Source of the DNA: Clostridiales bacterium
GTDB lineage: Bacteria > Bacillota > Clostridia > Oscillospirales > Oscillospiraceae
Direction: 5' to 3'
NCBI GenBank assembly: GCA_004558025.1
Contig: SFEG01000005.1
Location: 1-64,000, forward strand
DNA length: 64,000 nucleotides
Shown here: one piece after another, positions 7,641-16,069 of the stretch
Position numbering within the stretch: the stretch's first letter is position 1
Layout of the letters: every line of letters starts with the position of its first letter
Notes under the pieces: model-generated
What the model saw: the letters and a program-made list of their open reading frames with translations, nothing else
Told to the model about the DNA's origin: nothing
Databases searched by the model: none
Program-made: the position numbers and the translations under genes

Positions 7641-8123
7641 TCAGCCCTCAAAGCAGCTTTGGAAAGCCGTGTGCGCAGCCTGACGCGCATCGTCGCTCAG
7701 AATGGTGTACATGACGTAATTGCCCTGCTGCCAGACCTCGGCATTGTCGAGCTTCGGCTTTTCGTCCGGCAGGTACTCATCCATCCAGACGCTCTTTTGG
7801 TATTCGAGATACTTCTCGAGCGCTGCCTTTAGCGTGTCCGCCTGCTCGGCGTCCTTGGCAAGGAAAATGCCGTATTCGTTGATGTTCGTGCCGACGGCGG
7901 ATCTGAGCGTGTTGCGGCTTACATAGCCGTCGGGCGCGATGCCCATGACGCTTTCGACATATTCATCGGGGAGCTGAGACATTTCGCTCAGATCCATCGT
8001 CGCGCCGACCTTGTCGGCAACGGTCTGCATATCGGGGGTCTTGGCGCTCTTTCCGTTGCTGCACGCGCAGAGCATGCAGATAAGCAGCAGCATAGCCGCC
8101 GCGGAATAAATTTTTCTTTTCAT
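7641..8123 (-). CDS. DUF4358 lipoprotein
   Basis: The 160-residue product has a lipoprotein signal: MKRKIYSAAAMLLLICMLCA followed by the lipid-accepting cysteine. The mature part resembles DUF4358, with an MSQLPDEYVESVMGI stretch and GTNINEYGIFLAKD in the middle. Members are exported, often encoded beside SGNH or O-acyltransferase genes in Clostridia, and their role is unknown. The ATG at 8123 has AGAGGTG 7 bases upstream and sits 12 bases past the upstream stop. The middle gene of a three-gene unit (SGNH, DUF4358, hydrolase). Confidence 0.8.
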   Translation of the reverse strand: MKRKIYSAAAMLLLICMLCACSNGKSAKTPDMQTVADKVGATMDLSEMSQLPDEYVESVMGIAPDGYVSRNTLRSAVGTNINEYGIFLAKDAEQADTLKAALEKYLEYQKSVWMDEYLPDEKPKLDNAEVWQQGNYVMYTILSDDARQAAHTAFQSCFEG

Positions 8124-8134
8124 GCTTTCACCTC

Positions 8135-8917
8135 TCACAGCCATGCGTGGGTCTTGAGATAATCTATCACGCGCTCAAAGCCGACGGCGCTCAGATGTAT
8201 GCCGTCGCCGTTGCCGTAATCGGAAACGAGCTTGCCGTCCGCACCCTTGAGAACGGAGGCCGAGTTTGTAAAGTGCGTGCCGGTCGCCTCGGCAATCTGA
8301 AGTATCCAGCCGTTGGCGCGGTCGATGACGGCGTTGTTTATGCCGTTATCCTTTGCCTCGTACATAGCCTCGACGGGGTAGATGGAGTTGCAGATGATCT
8401 TCGTGTCGGGGCTTACGGACTTCATGCGCTCGATAAGCGCGGTGTACTGCTCCTTAAACTGCTGCTCGTCCATCATGGAGACGCCGTTTACGCCGATGGT
8501 GAGGACGACATATTCGGGCTTTGCGCGCCCGACGGCGTCGGTGATGGGTATCTCCTCGCCCGTGGGAGGATAGACGATGGTGGCGATGCTCTGATTAAAC
8601 AGGGCAAGCGTGCCGCTCGACGGCGTCCATACCTGAGAGCCGTCCAGGACCTCGTAGGCCTTCAGGCCGTAGGTCGTGCTGTCGCCGATAAAGACCATTT
8701 TGGATATGTAATCGTCGCCCGCATCGGCAGTCTCGCCGAGCTCGACTGATGTCGGCTCCACGGCGGACGAAGGCTGCGCGTTGGGATCGTCGGTGCTCAC
8801 CGCCGGGGGAGTGCCCGTTTCCTCAGGCGTTTTCGTGTCGTCATCCTTACCGCATGCGCACAGAAGGCACAGCAGCATAATGAGAGCCGCAGCAAGGGCA
8901 ATATATTTTTTGTTCAA
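8135..8917 (-). CDS. SGNH/GDSL-type lipoprotein esterase
   Basis: The 260-residue product has a lipoprotein signal (about 20 hydrophobic residues ending LLCLLCACG), then a low-complexity Thr/Pro/Ser linker of about 45 residues, then an SGNH hydrolase domain. Block I reads FIGDSTTYG with the nucleophile serine, the middle block reads LTIGVNGVS, and block V reads DGIHLSAVGF with the catalytic Asp and His. It should act outside the membrane on an acyl or acetyl ester, possibly of a surface polymer. The start was set to TTG at 8917 because GAGGTGAT stands 4 to 11 bases upstream; the GTG at 8926 would overlap that site. Confidence 0.8.
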   Translation of the reverse strand: MNKKYIALAAALIMLLCLLCACGKDDDTKTPEETGTPPAVSTDDPNAQPSSAVEPTSVELGETADAGDDYISKMVFIGDSTTYGLKAYEVLDGSQVWTPSSGTLALFNQSIATIVYPPTGEEIPITDAVGRAKPEYVVLTIGVNGVSMMDEQQFKEQYTALIERMKSVSPDTKIICNSIYPVEAMYEAKDNGINNAVIDRANGWILQIAEATGTHFTNSASVLKGADGKLVSDYGNGDGIHLSAVGFERVIDYLKTHAWL

Positions 8918-9003
8918 CGTTATCACCTCATTTGTTTGTTAAGCCTGCCGATTATATCATATACGGCATGTACACATCAAGACGAAAAAAGTAAACATAA
9001 GTT

Positions 9004-9033
9004 CCGGCCACCCGAAATTTTTCGGACGGCCGG
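9004..9033 (-). terminator. Hairpin behind the acyl-CoA ligase gene
   Basis: CCGGCC-CCGAAA and TTTCGG-GGCCGG form a long stem (two G-U positions) 10 bases past the stop at 9043. A T run is weak and lies further away, so termination is likely but not certain. Confidence 0.5.
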
Positions 9034-9042
9034 GAGAACATT

Positions 9043-10773
9043 TTATTCTGCGGGCATTTCGGCTGCGCGCTTTGCCTCTTCCTCCTCTTCAAGGACGCGG
9101 TAGGCGACCTTGCCGACGAGGGTCTTTGGCAGCTCGCGGCGGAACTCGATGTCGTACGGCATTGCGTACTTTGCGATGTTCTTGCGGCAGTAGGCGAGTA
9201 TTGCCTCCTTTGTCTCGGGACTTTCGGGAACGCCGGGCTTGAGCATGACAAAGGCCTTGACCTTATGCATCTTGTACGGGTCGGGAACGCCGATTATGCA
9301 GCTCATGTGAACAAACTCGTGCGCGTCGAGAATATTCTCGAGCTGGCCGGGATAGACGTTGTAGCCGGAGGTTATTATCATGCGCTTTGCGCGGCCGCGG
9401 AAGTAGATAAAGCCCTCCTCGTCCATCATGCCGAGGTCGCCCGTGTACATCCAGGTAAGGCCGTCGTCATGCTTGCGAAGGGTCTGAGAGGTCTCCTCGG
9501 GGTGGTTTATGTACTCCATCATGACCGTGGGACCGGCAATGAGTATCTCGCCCTCCTCGCCGTAGGGAAGCTCCTTGTCCGTGCCGGGTTCGACTATCTT
9601 GTAATAGGTATCGGGGAAGGGCAGGCCGATGCTTCCCTCCTTGGCCATGTGCGGAGGAGTCAGGCAGCTTGCGGTGACGCATTCGGTAAGGCCGAAGCCC
9701 TCGCGTATCTGGATCTTGGCGTTGTGGTCGTATAGAAATTTGTCAAACTTCTTTTTGAGCTCGATGCTGAGACTGTCGCCGCCCGAGAAAACGCCCTTGA
9801 GCGAGCTCAGATCGGTCTTGTCCATGCTCGGAAGGCGCAGCAGCGCCTCGTACAGCGTGGGAACGCCGGCGATGAAGTTGCAGTGGTATTTTGTTATCTG
9901 CTTTGCGTAGGTCTGCGCGGTAAAGCGCGGGATGAGGATGCATCTGCCGCCCTGCGAGAGCATCGTGTGGATGCACACGCCCAGGCCGAAGCCGTGGAAC
10001 AGGGGCATTGCCGCGAGCATCTTGTCGCCGACGCGGAACATGGGGTTTGCCGCTATGACCTGCTGGCCGAGGGCGTTGAAGTTGCGGTTTGAAAGCAGGA
10101 TGCCCTTTGTCGTGCCGGTTGTGCCGCCGGAATAGAGGATGACGGCGGGGTCCGTACCCGTGCGCTTTACCTTGTAGTTATAGAAGCAGTGCCTGCCCAT
10201 GCGAAGGAACTCCTTCCAGCGGATAACGGGGGCGTCCTCGGGAATTTTTTTGATCTTCCTGCCCTCGGTGAGCATGTAGCCGGCCTTGACGGGCTTTGAA
10301 AGCTCGTCCTTTATGCTGGCGATGACGATGTTCACGACCTTGGTGTTCTGGCGGATGCTCTCAAATTTGTTGTAGAACTGGTCGAGGGTGATGGCCGTGA
10401 CCGACTCCGACTCGTTGAGGTAGAATTCTATCTCCTTTTCTGCGGAAAGCGGGTGGATCATGTTGCAGATGCCGCCGATGAGGTTCACGGCATAGAACAT
10501 CTGAATGGCCTGGGGGCAGTTGGGCATTGCGATGGTGACCTTATCGCCCTCGCGTACGCCGATGGTGCGCAGCGCCTTGGCGCAGTCCTCGATCTCGCGT
10601 ATGAGAGTCTTATAGGTCGTCGATCTGCCCATGAAGTCAAAGGCAACGTTGTTGGGGTACTGCTTTGCTATCTTCTCAACGGCCTCGAACATCGAGCCGT
10701 CGAAATAATCGAGTGTAAAGGGCACCTCGCCCAAATGGCTTTTCCACGGCGCTTTCGCGCTTATATTTTCCAT
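9043..10773 (-). CDS. Long-chain acyl-CoA synthetase-like AMP-binding protein
   Basis: The 576-residue product is an ANL-superfamily adenylating enzyme. Motifs in order are ILYSGGTTGTTKGI (phosphate loop, about residue 195), GFGLTE (A4-A5 region), MYTGDLG, GYNVYPGQLENIL and the C-terminal PKTLVGKVAYR with the catalytic lysine. Such enzymes make an acyl-adenylate and then an acyl-CoA from a fatty acid. The start at 10773 has AAAGGA upstream; 15 further residues upstream have no spacing for that site. It is preceded by a terminator, so it has its own promoter, but it lies on the same strand next to the TagGH-type exporter. Acyl substrate unknown. Confidence 0.85.
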   Translation of the reverse strand: MENISAKAPWKSHLGEVPFTLDYFDGSMFEAVEKIAKQYPNNVAFDFMGRSTTYKTLIREIEDCAKALRTIGVREGDKVTIAMPNCPQAIQMFYAVNLIGGICNMIHPLSAEKEIEFYLNESESVTAITLDQFYNKFESIRQNTKVVNIVIASIKDELSKPVKAGYMLTEGRKIKKIPEDAPVIRWKEFLRMGRHCFYNYKVKRTGTDPAVILYSGGTTGTTKGILLSNRNFNALGQQVIAANPMFRVGDKMLAAMPLFHGFGLGVCIHTMLSQGGRCILIPRFTAQTYAKQITKYHCNFIAGVPTLYEALLRLPSMDKTDLSSLKGVFSGGDSLSIELKKKFDKFLYDHNAKIQIREGFGLTECVTASCLTPPHMAKEGSIGLPFPDTYYKIVEPGTDKELPYGEEGEILIAGPTVMMEYINHPEETSQTLRKHDDGLTWMYTGDLGMMDEEGFIYFRGRAKRMIITSGYNVYPGQLENILDAHEFVHMSCIIGVPDPYKMHKVKAFVMLKPGVPESPETKEAILAYCRKNIAKYAMPYDIEFRRELPKTLVGKVAYRVLEEEEEAKRAAEMPAE

Positions 10774-10860
10774 TCGTATCATTCCTTTATTTAAAAAATT
10801 AGAATAATATAAGAGCATAATATCTCATAATAAATATTTTGTCAAATCCTGAACAAAAAG

Positions 10861-10890
10861 TATAGCCCGGAGATAATTCTCCGGGCTATA
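10861..10890 (-). terminator. Terminator behind the TagH-like gene
   Basis: TATAGCCCGGAGA and TCTCCGGGCTATA form a perfect 13-bp stem with a 4-base loop, 12 bases downstream of the stop at 10902 on the minus strand. Confidence 0.8.
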
Positions 10891-10901
10891 TATTGTCTGA
10901 A

Positions 10902-12350
10902 TTATCTGAGCTTTACGCAGTAGTAGGAGAGAAGGTAGGTCTTTTCCGACTTGTACGCGTTCCAGACGCGGTCGGCAAGATCCTCGGGCTGACCGGCCTT
11001 GCGCTGGAAGGTGCGGATCTCCTCGATGACCTCCTGAAGATCGTTCTCGCAGTCCTCCTCAAGGTCATAGAACCTGTCGCAATTGGTGTAGGCGTACACC
11101 ATGAGGCTGCGGTATTTCCCCTCGGGCTGAGCCTCAAACTCCGAGCGCATCTGCGCTACCAGTGCGTCGAGACGGGCCATGTGGGCATACTTTATCGCCT
11201 CGACCTCGGCTGCGGCGAGCGCTTTTTTGTACTGATCGCGGCTGAGGTCGCCTGCCTGGAGCAGAACCTCCTTGGCAACGTCAGTGTACGTCGCCTCCTC
11301 GGCGATTATACGCTGAGCTCCGTCCTTGAATATCGCTACATCCCAGCGCGTCGTATCGACACCGAGCAGGCGGTCGATCTGCCTGTGATAGTTTGCTGCC
11401 TCGTTTTTTATCTGCTCGGTCGTGAGGTTCTGCGCTATGACGTAGGACTTCAGAAGATCGTACTGCGCCCACACGAAGCAGCCGGCGATGACGGCCAGCA
11501 GCAGTGCGAAATACACAGCGAATGTCGCAACGAGCTTTCCTGTGTTCTTTTTGAGCTTGTTGCGCGGATTATCCTGAGTTTTTAAGAGCGACTCCGTCTG
11601 CGGCAGCTTGCCGGTGTTGAGGTACTCCGCATATGCGTCGCAGACCGTATTCGGATCGCCGAACATGACCATGCGCCCCTTGTCGAGCCACAGCACCTTA
11701 TTGCACTGCGAGCGGACCGATTGCAGAGAGTGCGATACCATGAGCGCGGTCGTGTCGCCGTTATCAATGATACTCTGCATCTTCTGCTGACTTTTTCTGC
11801 GGAAGTCGCCGTCGCCGACGGCGAAAATTTCGTCGAGGATTATAATATCGGGCTCGATCATGCTGGCTATGGCGAAGGCTATGCGGCTCTTCATGCCGCT
11901 CGAGAGCGTGCGGAAGGGGCTGTTCTGAAATTCGCGCATCTCCGCAAAGTCGATGATCTCGTCGTATTTTGAGTCTATAAACTCCTTGTCGTAGCCCATG
12001 AACGCGCCGCGCAGGTATACGTTTTCCTTGACTGTCATCTCGCGGTCGAAGCCCGTGCCGAGCTCGAGCAGCGCGCAGATCTTGCCTGTCTTCTCTATCG
12101 TGCCGGAGGCCGGGGTGAGCGTTCCGCTTATGGCCTTCATCATCGTCGATTTGCCCGCGCCGTTTTTGCCGACAACGCCGAGCATGTCGCCCTTTTCAAG
12201 GGCGAAGGATATGTTTTTGAGCGCCCAGAATTCGTTGTTGCGCGGAGCCTTGCCGAGTATGCGCTTTACTATGTCCGAGGTCGAGCGAGAGTCCTGCCTG
12301 CGGTAGCGCACCGAGACATTGTCGAGAACAAGTATCTTGTTTCCGTCCAT
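10902..12350 (-). CDS. Polysaccharide/teichoic acid ABC exporter ATPase with C-terminal membrane extension
   Basis: The 482-residue product has an ABC ATPase domain at residues 1-255: Walker A GKNGAGKST, signature LSSGMKSRIAFA, Walker B IIILDE and the switch histidine in LMVSHSL. The long N-terminal stretch before Walker A and the GTGFDREMTVKENV segment are typical of TagH/Wzt exporters. After a linker there is one membrane helix (about residues 280-302) and some 180 residues of mostly helical, probably extracytoplasmic sequence, as in Bacillus TagH. With the permease encoded 12 bases upstream it should export a lipid-linked glycopolymer. Confidence 0.88.
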   Translation of the reverse strand: MDGNKILVLDNVSVRYRRQDSRSTSDIVKRILGKAPRNNEFWALKNISFALEKGDMLGVVGKNGAGKSTMMKAISGTLTPASGTIEKTGKICALLELGTGFDREMTVKENVYLRGAFMGYDKEFIDSKYDEIIDFAEMREFQNSPFRTLSSGMKSRIAFAIASMIEPDIIILDEIFAVGDGDFRRKSQQKMQSIIDNGDTTALMVSHSLQSVRSQCNKVLWLDKGRMVMFGDPNTVCDAYAEYLNTGKLPQTESLLKTQDNPRNKLKKNTGKLVATFAVYFALLLAVIAGCFVWAQYDLLKSYVIAQNLTTEQIKNEAANYHRQIDRLLGVDTTRWDVAIFKDGAQRIIAEEATYTDVAKEVLLQAGDLSRDQYKKALAAAEVEAIKYAHMARLDALVAQMRSEFEAQPEGKYRSLMVYAYTNCDRFYDLEEDCENDLQEVIEEIRTFQRKAGQPEDLADRVWNAYKSEKTYLLSYYCVKLR

Positions 12351-12362
12351 CAGAGCACCTCC

Positions 12363-13130
12363 TTACACATACAGCGCGATCTTATCGCGCGCGATATGGT
12401 AGGTGAACCAGCCTAAAAATGCGCAGACCGCCGCCATCGCGAACATGATAAGATGCGTCGAGGGGTTCGGAACGGTCGAATGGATGATGAGCTGGCGGAA
12501 ATAATCGACGCACATGTACAGGGGATTGCAATTCAAAAGCCTGCGCATGATGCCCGGCAGTATCGACGGATCGTAGAATATTGCCGAGGCGTACATGATT
12601 ATGCGCGTAACGACCGGCCAGAGATAGCTTATGTCGCGGAAGAATATGTACAGTGTGCTCAAAAACATGCCGATGCCGAAGTTTATGAAATAAAGACATA
12701 TCATCGGATACAGCAGGTATAAAAAGCGCCAGTGGAAGCTTATGCCGTCAACGGCGACGAAGATGAAGAACACAAGCAGCGAAACAAAAAAGTCGATCGC
12801 CTGTGCGACGCTCTGTGACACGAGGAAATAATGCTTGGGAACAGGCACCTTGCTGTATATCTGCGCGTTGTCGTAAAGAATGCGCATGGCGCTCCTCGTC
12901 GCCGCGGAGAAATAGTTGAAAAGCAGCAGTCCGCAGAACAGATATATCGTGTAATGCGGCATATTGCGGCCGAAAAACGTGCCGAAGACCACGTCCATGG
13001 TCAGCAGCAGAAACAGCGGCGAAAGCGCGCTCCAGAGTATGCCGAAGGTCGTGCGCTTATATTTTTTGATAAAGTCTCGCCTTATAAGCTCAGAAAGCAA
13101 AAAACGGTGATTAGCTTTGTCCGAAGTCAT
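12363..13130 (-). CDS. Polysaccharide/teichoic acid ABC exporter permease
   Basis: The 255-residue product is an ABC-2 type permease of the TagG/RfbA group. It has six predicted membrane helices, a short N-terminal amphipathic start with RRDFIKKYKRTTFGILW (the coupling segment of this group), and a C-terminal LNCNPLYMCVDYFR stretch common to polymer exporters. It works with the ATPase encoded just downstream. The genes are 12 bases apart. A TATAAT element precedes the pair inside the tail of the upstream gene region. Substrate is most likely the polymer made by the neighbouring polymerase. Confidence 0.88.
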   Translation of the reverse strand: MTSDKANHRFLLSELIRRDFIKKYKRTTFGILWSALSPLFLLLTMDVVFGTFFGRNMPHYTIYLFCGLLLFNYFSAATRSAMRILYDNAQIYSKVPVPKHYFLVSQSVAQAIDFFVSLLVFFIFVAVDGISFHWRFLYLLYPMICLYFINFGIGMFLSTLYIFFRDISYLWPVVTRIIMYASAIFYDPSILPGIMRRLLNCNPLYMCVDYFRQLIIHSTVPNPSTHLIMFAMAAVCAFLGWFTYHIARDKIALYV

Positions 13131-13188
13131 AAAACGTTCGTGCTCCTTGTAAAAACAAAAAACTGTGGAAAAATCACACTATCGCGCT

Positions 13189-13217
13189 ATTATACCACAG
13201 TTTTTTGCGTAATTCCA
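13189..13217 (-). promoter_or_regulatory. Probable promoter of the TagGH-type exporter genes
   Basis: On the minus strand TATAAT (13194-13189) is preceded by TGTGG, an extended -10 pattern; the -35 region TGGAAT is weak. An inverted repeat (AAAAACTGTGG, 13158-13168, with CCACAGTTTTT, 13196-13206) brackets the element. Confidence 0.5.
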
Positions 13218-13219
13218 TA

Positions 13220-13816
13220 TTAATTTTCGGACACGTAGTTCAGGTAGTCCTCGGGCGTGTTGAAATCGCGCGTGAAGCTGTCGAGAAGAACGAAGCTTTC
13301 GCCGATCCCACGGCCCGTCAGCGGCAGCCCGGCATACAGATGATACACCTGCCAGCCCTTACATTCGTTTATCTCGCCGTCAATAAATCTTGTGCGTACA
13401 TCAAGGTACAGCGAGCGGAAAAGCCCGCCCGAGCCTATGAGCACGGCGCATATGCTCTTCTCGCTTCCGAAAAACAGCAGCGGAGCCTGCCCGCGGTGCG
13501 CGATAACGGTTTTTATCGCGTCCTCGGAATACAGCACGTCGCCGTAGAGAAAGCACATATTGTCGCCGATGAGCTCGGCGGTGAAGCGGTCGATCTCCAA
13601 AACGTTGTTCTTCGGCTCGTATCTTATTGCGCCGGGGATATCGACGGACTTATCGTGCGAGGTGATGATGACCTCGGCTGAGTTATCGAATTTATGCACA
13701 AGGCGCACGGTGCGCTCGAGCAGCGTTTCGCCCGATATGCTTATATCGTGCTTTTTGTGCCCCATGAAATCGTTCCAGCGGCTGCCCTTGCCGTCAGCCA
13801 TGATGACATATCTCAT
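13220..13816 (-). CDS. Nucleotidyltransferase-like protein
   Basis: The 198-residue product starts MRYVIMADGKGSRWNDFMGH, the GxG..R loop and following segment of the sugar-phosphate nucleotidyltransferase fold, and has FLYGDVLY near residue 90, corresponding to the metal-binding acidic motif. At under 200 residues it is the size of compact CTP- or NTP-transferases. It overlaps the upstream ATP-grasp gene by 4 bases (ATGA). A role in making an activated sugar, alditol or choline-type head group for the surface polymer is likely; the nucleotide and substrate cannot be read from the sequence. Confidence 0.75.
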   Translation of the reverse strand: MRYVIMADGKGSRWNDFMGHKKHDISISGETLLERTVRLVHKFDNSAEVIITSHDKSVDIPGAIRYEPKNNVLEIDRFTAELIGDNMCFLYGDVLYSEDAIKTVIAHRGQAPLLFFGSEKSICAVLIGSGGLFRSLYLDVRTRFIDGEINECKGWQVYHLYAGLPLTGRGIGESFVLLDSFTRDFNTPEDYLNYVSEN

Positions 13817-14862
13817 TTTATTATCCCGTGCTCGCGGTAGAAATCGCCCAGTCTGCCGTAGCGCTGCGGTCCCCAGAGCTGAATGATGTTCACGCCCGAG
13901 GAGGTGTTGGCCTCGATGACGGTGAAGCCGTCGTCGGTCGGGAGGATGTCCCAGGCTATGATGTCGAGATAGGGGAAGGCGCGGCTTATCTCCATAACTC
14001 CGGCCTTTATGCTGTTCCAGTTGGGTATGACGGTGCCCTCTATCTGCGCGTTCGTGTCCGGATGCGTGCGGTAGACGGTGAGGTTGTGCAGCGTGCGTGC
14101 GCAGCTCATCTCGCCCGTTTCAATATTGACGTTTGCGACAAGGCCGCCGCGGCTGCCGTTGTCAACAGAGCCCGTCCAGTCCGCGCCGATGCGCTGCACG
14201 GCAAAGCACAGCTCAAATTCCTTCGTCTCGGCGCTGCGCAGGACGATCATGCGCAGGGTGTTTGCGCTGTTGGCGTAAATTTTGTTAAGATATGCGGCCT
14301 GGTGCGCGTAGGCGCAGATGAGCCATTCCTGATCGCGGCGCAGACGCTCGGTGAGCTCACCTTCCGTGTGCGGCTCGTCGTTGCAGATGATGCCGTGGCC
14401 GTTATATTTTACGACGTACACGCCCTTACCCTTGCCCGCACGCACGGGCTTTACGACAAACGCCCCCGTTTCGCGCAGAAGAGACACGAGATCATCATAA
14501 TCGTTTATGACGTGCCCGTTCATACCGGCAAGGCGCTTATCCTTCTTGACGCAGTATATCTCCGGCGTTTTGCAGTAGCGCTCTATTATCTGCGTGAAAA
14601 CGACCTTGTTATTGAGCATTTCGCTGTACGGGTCGTTTATGCGGCGTGAGCGGTACCAGTCAAACTCGGAAAGATACTGCTTTTTGTCGTTGTGCTTAAA
14701 GTCGTAGAGGGCTGCCTGATCGACCATGTAGCCGCCGAAAATGCAGTAATAAAGCCTTGTGTGCAGCGGAAGCTTAAAGTGATTGGGCGCAAACAGTATC
14801 CTCACTATCCACAGCACCATCAATTTGATTTTGGCGAGCAATGTGCTCAGAAATCGCATCAT
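13813..14862 (-). CDS. Sugar-transfer-associated ATP-grasp protein
   Basis: The 349-residue product is a single ATP-grasp domain of the sugar-transfer type (PF14397). Visible parts are VVKPVRAGKGKGVYVV (ATP loop, about residue 137), NTLRMIVL, and the metal site WDILPTDDGFTVIEANTSSG near residue 310. Members are encoded in polysaccharide clusters and probably ligate an amino or carboxylate group to a glycan or lipid carrier; no member of this group in the window has a proven substrate. GGAGAGAG stands 8 bases upstream of the ATGATG at 14862. This start overlaps the upstream gene by 89 bases. Confidence 0.8.
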   Translation of the reverse strand: MMRFLSTLLAKIKLMVLWIVRILFAPNHFKLPLHTRLYYCIFGGYMVDQAALYDFKHNDKKQYLSEFDWYRSRRINDPYSEMLNNKVVFTQIIERYCKTPEIYCVKKDKRLAGMNGHVINDYDDLVSLLRETGAFVVKPVRAGKGKGVYVVKYNGHGIICNDEPHTEGELTERLRRDQEWLICAYAHQAAYLNKIYANSANTLRMIVLRSAETKEFELCFAVQRIGADWTGSVDNGSRGGLVANVNIETGEMSCARTLHNLTVYRTHPDTNAQIEGTVIPNWNSIKAGVMEISRAFPYLDIIAWDILPTDDGFTVIEANTSSGVNIIQLWGPQRYGRLGDFYREHGIIK

Positions 14863-15985
14863 GTTTATCTCTCTCCATGCAGTCGATTATAAGATCGGCG
14901 ATCTTGTCGGTCGCCCGGCCCGTGAGATCGGGCAGGTATCTGCGGCAGAAGCGCCTGTAGTTATCCGTGTCGTATTCGCCTTTGTCAATGGCGGCAACGA
15001 GCTTCTCGGGATCGCGGAATACGCAGTCGGGGAATTCGTCGAAAAGCTTGACGTTCAGACCGTTGTGGTCAAGATAGTCCTCGTAGTCGAAGAGGTAAAA
15101 ATACACGGGCTTGCCCAAAAGTGCGGCCTCGATCGTTATTGCCGAATAGTCGGTTATGACGCAGTCGCACACCGACAGCACCGTCGAGGTCGGCATGCCC
15201 GGACATGTCAGCGCCGGGGCGAGGTTATCCACGACGAGCAGCTGATTCGGATGGCGCTTTATGATGAGCACACAGCTGCCGTCAAAGCGGAAAGCACGCA
15301 CGAGCTCCTTCGGGTCGAGCGCCTGCCCCTTGCGGAAGGTCGGGGCGTAAAGAATGATCTTTTTTCCTTTGAGCTGCGGATAGGTCTCGTAAAACTGCCG
15401 CCGCGCCTCCTCCTGTCCCTCGCGCAGCTTATCCATGCGCGGAAGGCCGACGTTATACAAAATGTCGGAATCGATGTCGAACGAGGCGCAGTAGAATGGG
15501 TTGAAGGCTCTGCCGCCGGCTATGACGACGTCATAGTTGCGGTGCATGCGCATTTCGCGTGCGATCATGTCGCTGCGGCCGAATTTTTTGCCGAGCGACT
15601 GGTAACCGGACTTTTTGATCTTGCCCATGGCGTGCCACATCTGGATGACAGCGAGCTGCTTCTTGTGGTGCAGCACCGATACGGCCGGCCAGTAGGAATC
15701 GAGCACGCACACCGAGGCCGTCGCGAGGTGATACATGCTTTTAAGCGTCGCCCCGGCGTATCCGAGCATGCTCGAAAAGCCCTTATCCATACGCTTTGTT
15801 ATGATGACGATATTCGTCTCGGGCTTGAGCTCAAGTAGGCGGCGGCTTAAAAAATCAATGTCCTCCGTCACGGTGTTCGACTGACGGCTGAGGAATAAGA
15901 CCTTGTTTTTGTCGGTCGGGCAGAGCTTCAGGAAAAAGTAGATGAAGTTCATCACCCAGCGCAGCAAAATAACAGCTATTCTCAT
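14774..15985 (-). CDS. CDP-glycerol glycerophosphotransferase family protein (TagF/TagB-like)
   Basis: The 403-residue product has the family (PF04464) layout: an N-terminal membrane-associated segment, VIQMWHAMGKIKKSGYQS near residue 122 (the catalytic WHA.G.IKK motif), LYAPTFR near residue 208, KRHPNQ, and the C-terminal ITDYSAITIEAALLGKPVYF. These enzymes transfer glycerol-phosphate or ribitol-phosphate units from CDP-alditols to build teichoic-acid-like polymers on the cytoplasmic face. AAAGGAG precedes the ATG at 15985. The last 29 codons overlap the start of the next gene. Confidence 0.88.
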   Translation of the reverse strand: MRIAVILLRWVMNFIYFFLKLCPTDKNKVLFLSRQSNTVTEDIDFLSRRLLELKPETNIVIITKRMDKGFSSMLGYAGATLKSMYHLATASVCVLDSYWPAVSVLHHKKQLAVIQMWHAMGKIKKSGYQSLGKKFGRSDMIAREMRMHRNYDVVIAGGRAFNPFYCASFDIDSDILYNVGLPRMDKLREGQEEARRQFYETYPQLKGKKIILYAPTFRKGQALDPKELVRAFRFDGSCVLIIKRHPNQLLVVDNLAPALTCPGMPTSTVLSVCDCVITDYSAITIEAALLGKPVYFYLFDYEDYLDHNGLNVKLFDEFPDCVFRDPEKLVAAIDKGEYDTDNYRRFCRRYLPDLTGRATDKIADLIIDCMERDKHDAISEHIARQNQIDGAVDSEDTVCAQSL

Positions 15986-16069
15986 AATACTCCTTTGGTG
16001 CCCCGTGAGAGCACAACTGAAAATCGACTAATTATACGTGCGAATTATAATTTTGTCATCATGAAAATG

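Noticed and set aside
13158..13206. Inverted repeat AAAAACTGTGG/CCACAGTTTTT as a terminator
   Set aside because: The arms are separated by 27 bases that contain a TATAAT element, so it fits a promoter region better than a terminator.
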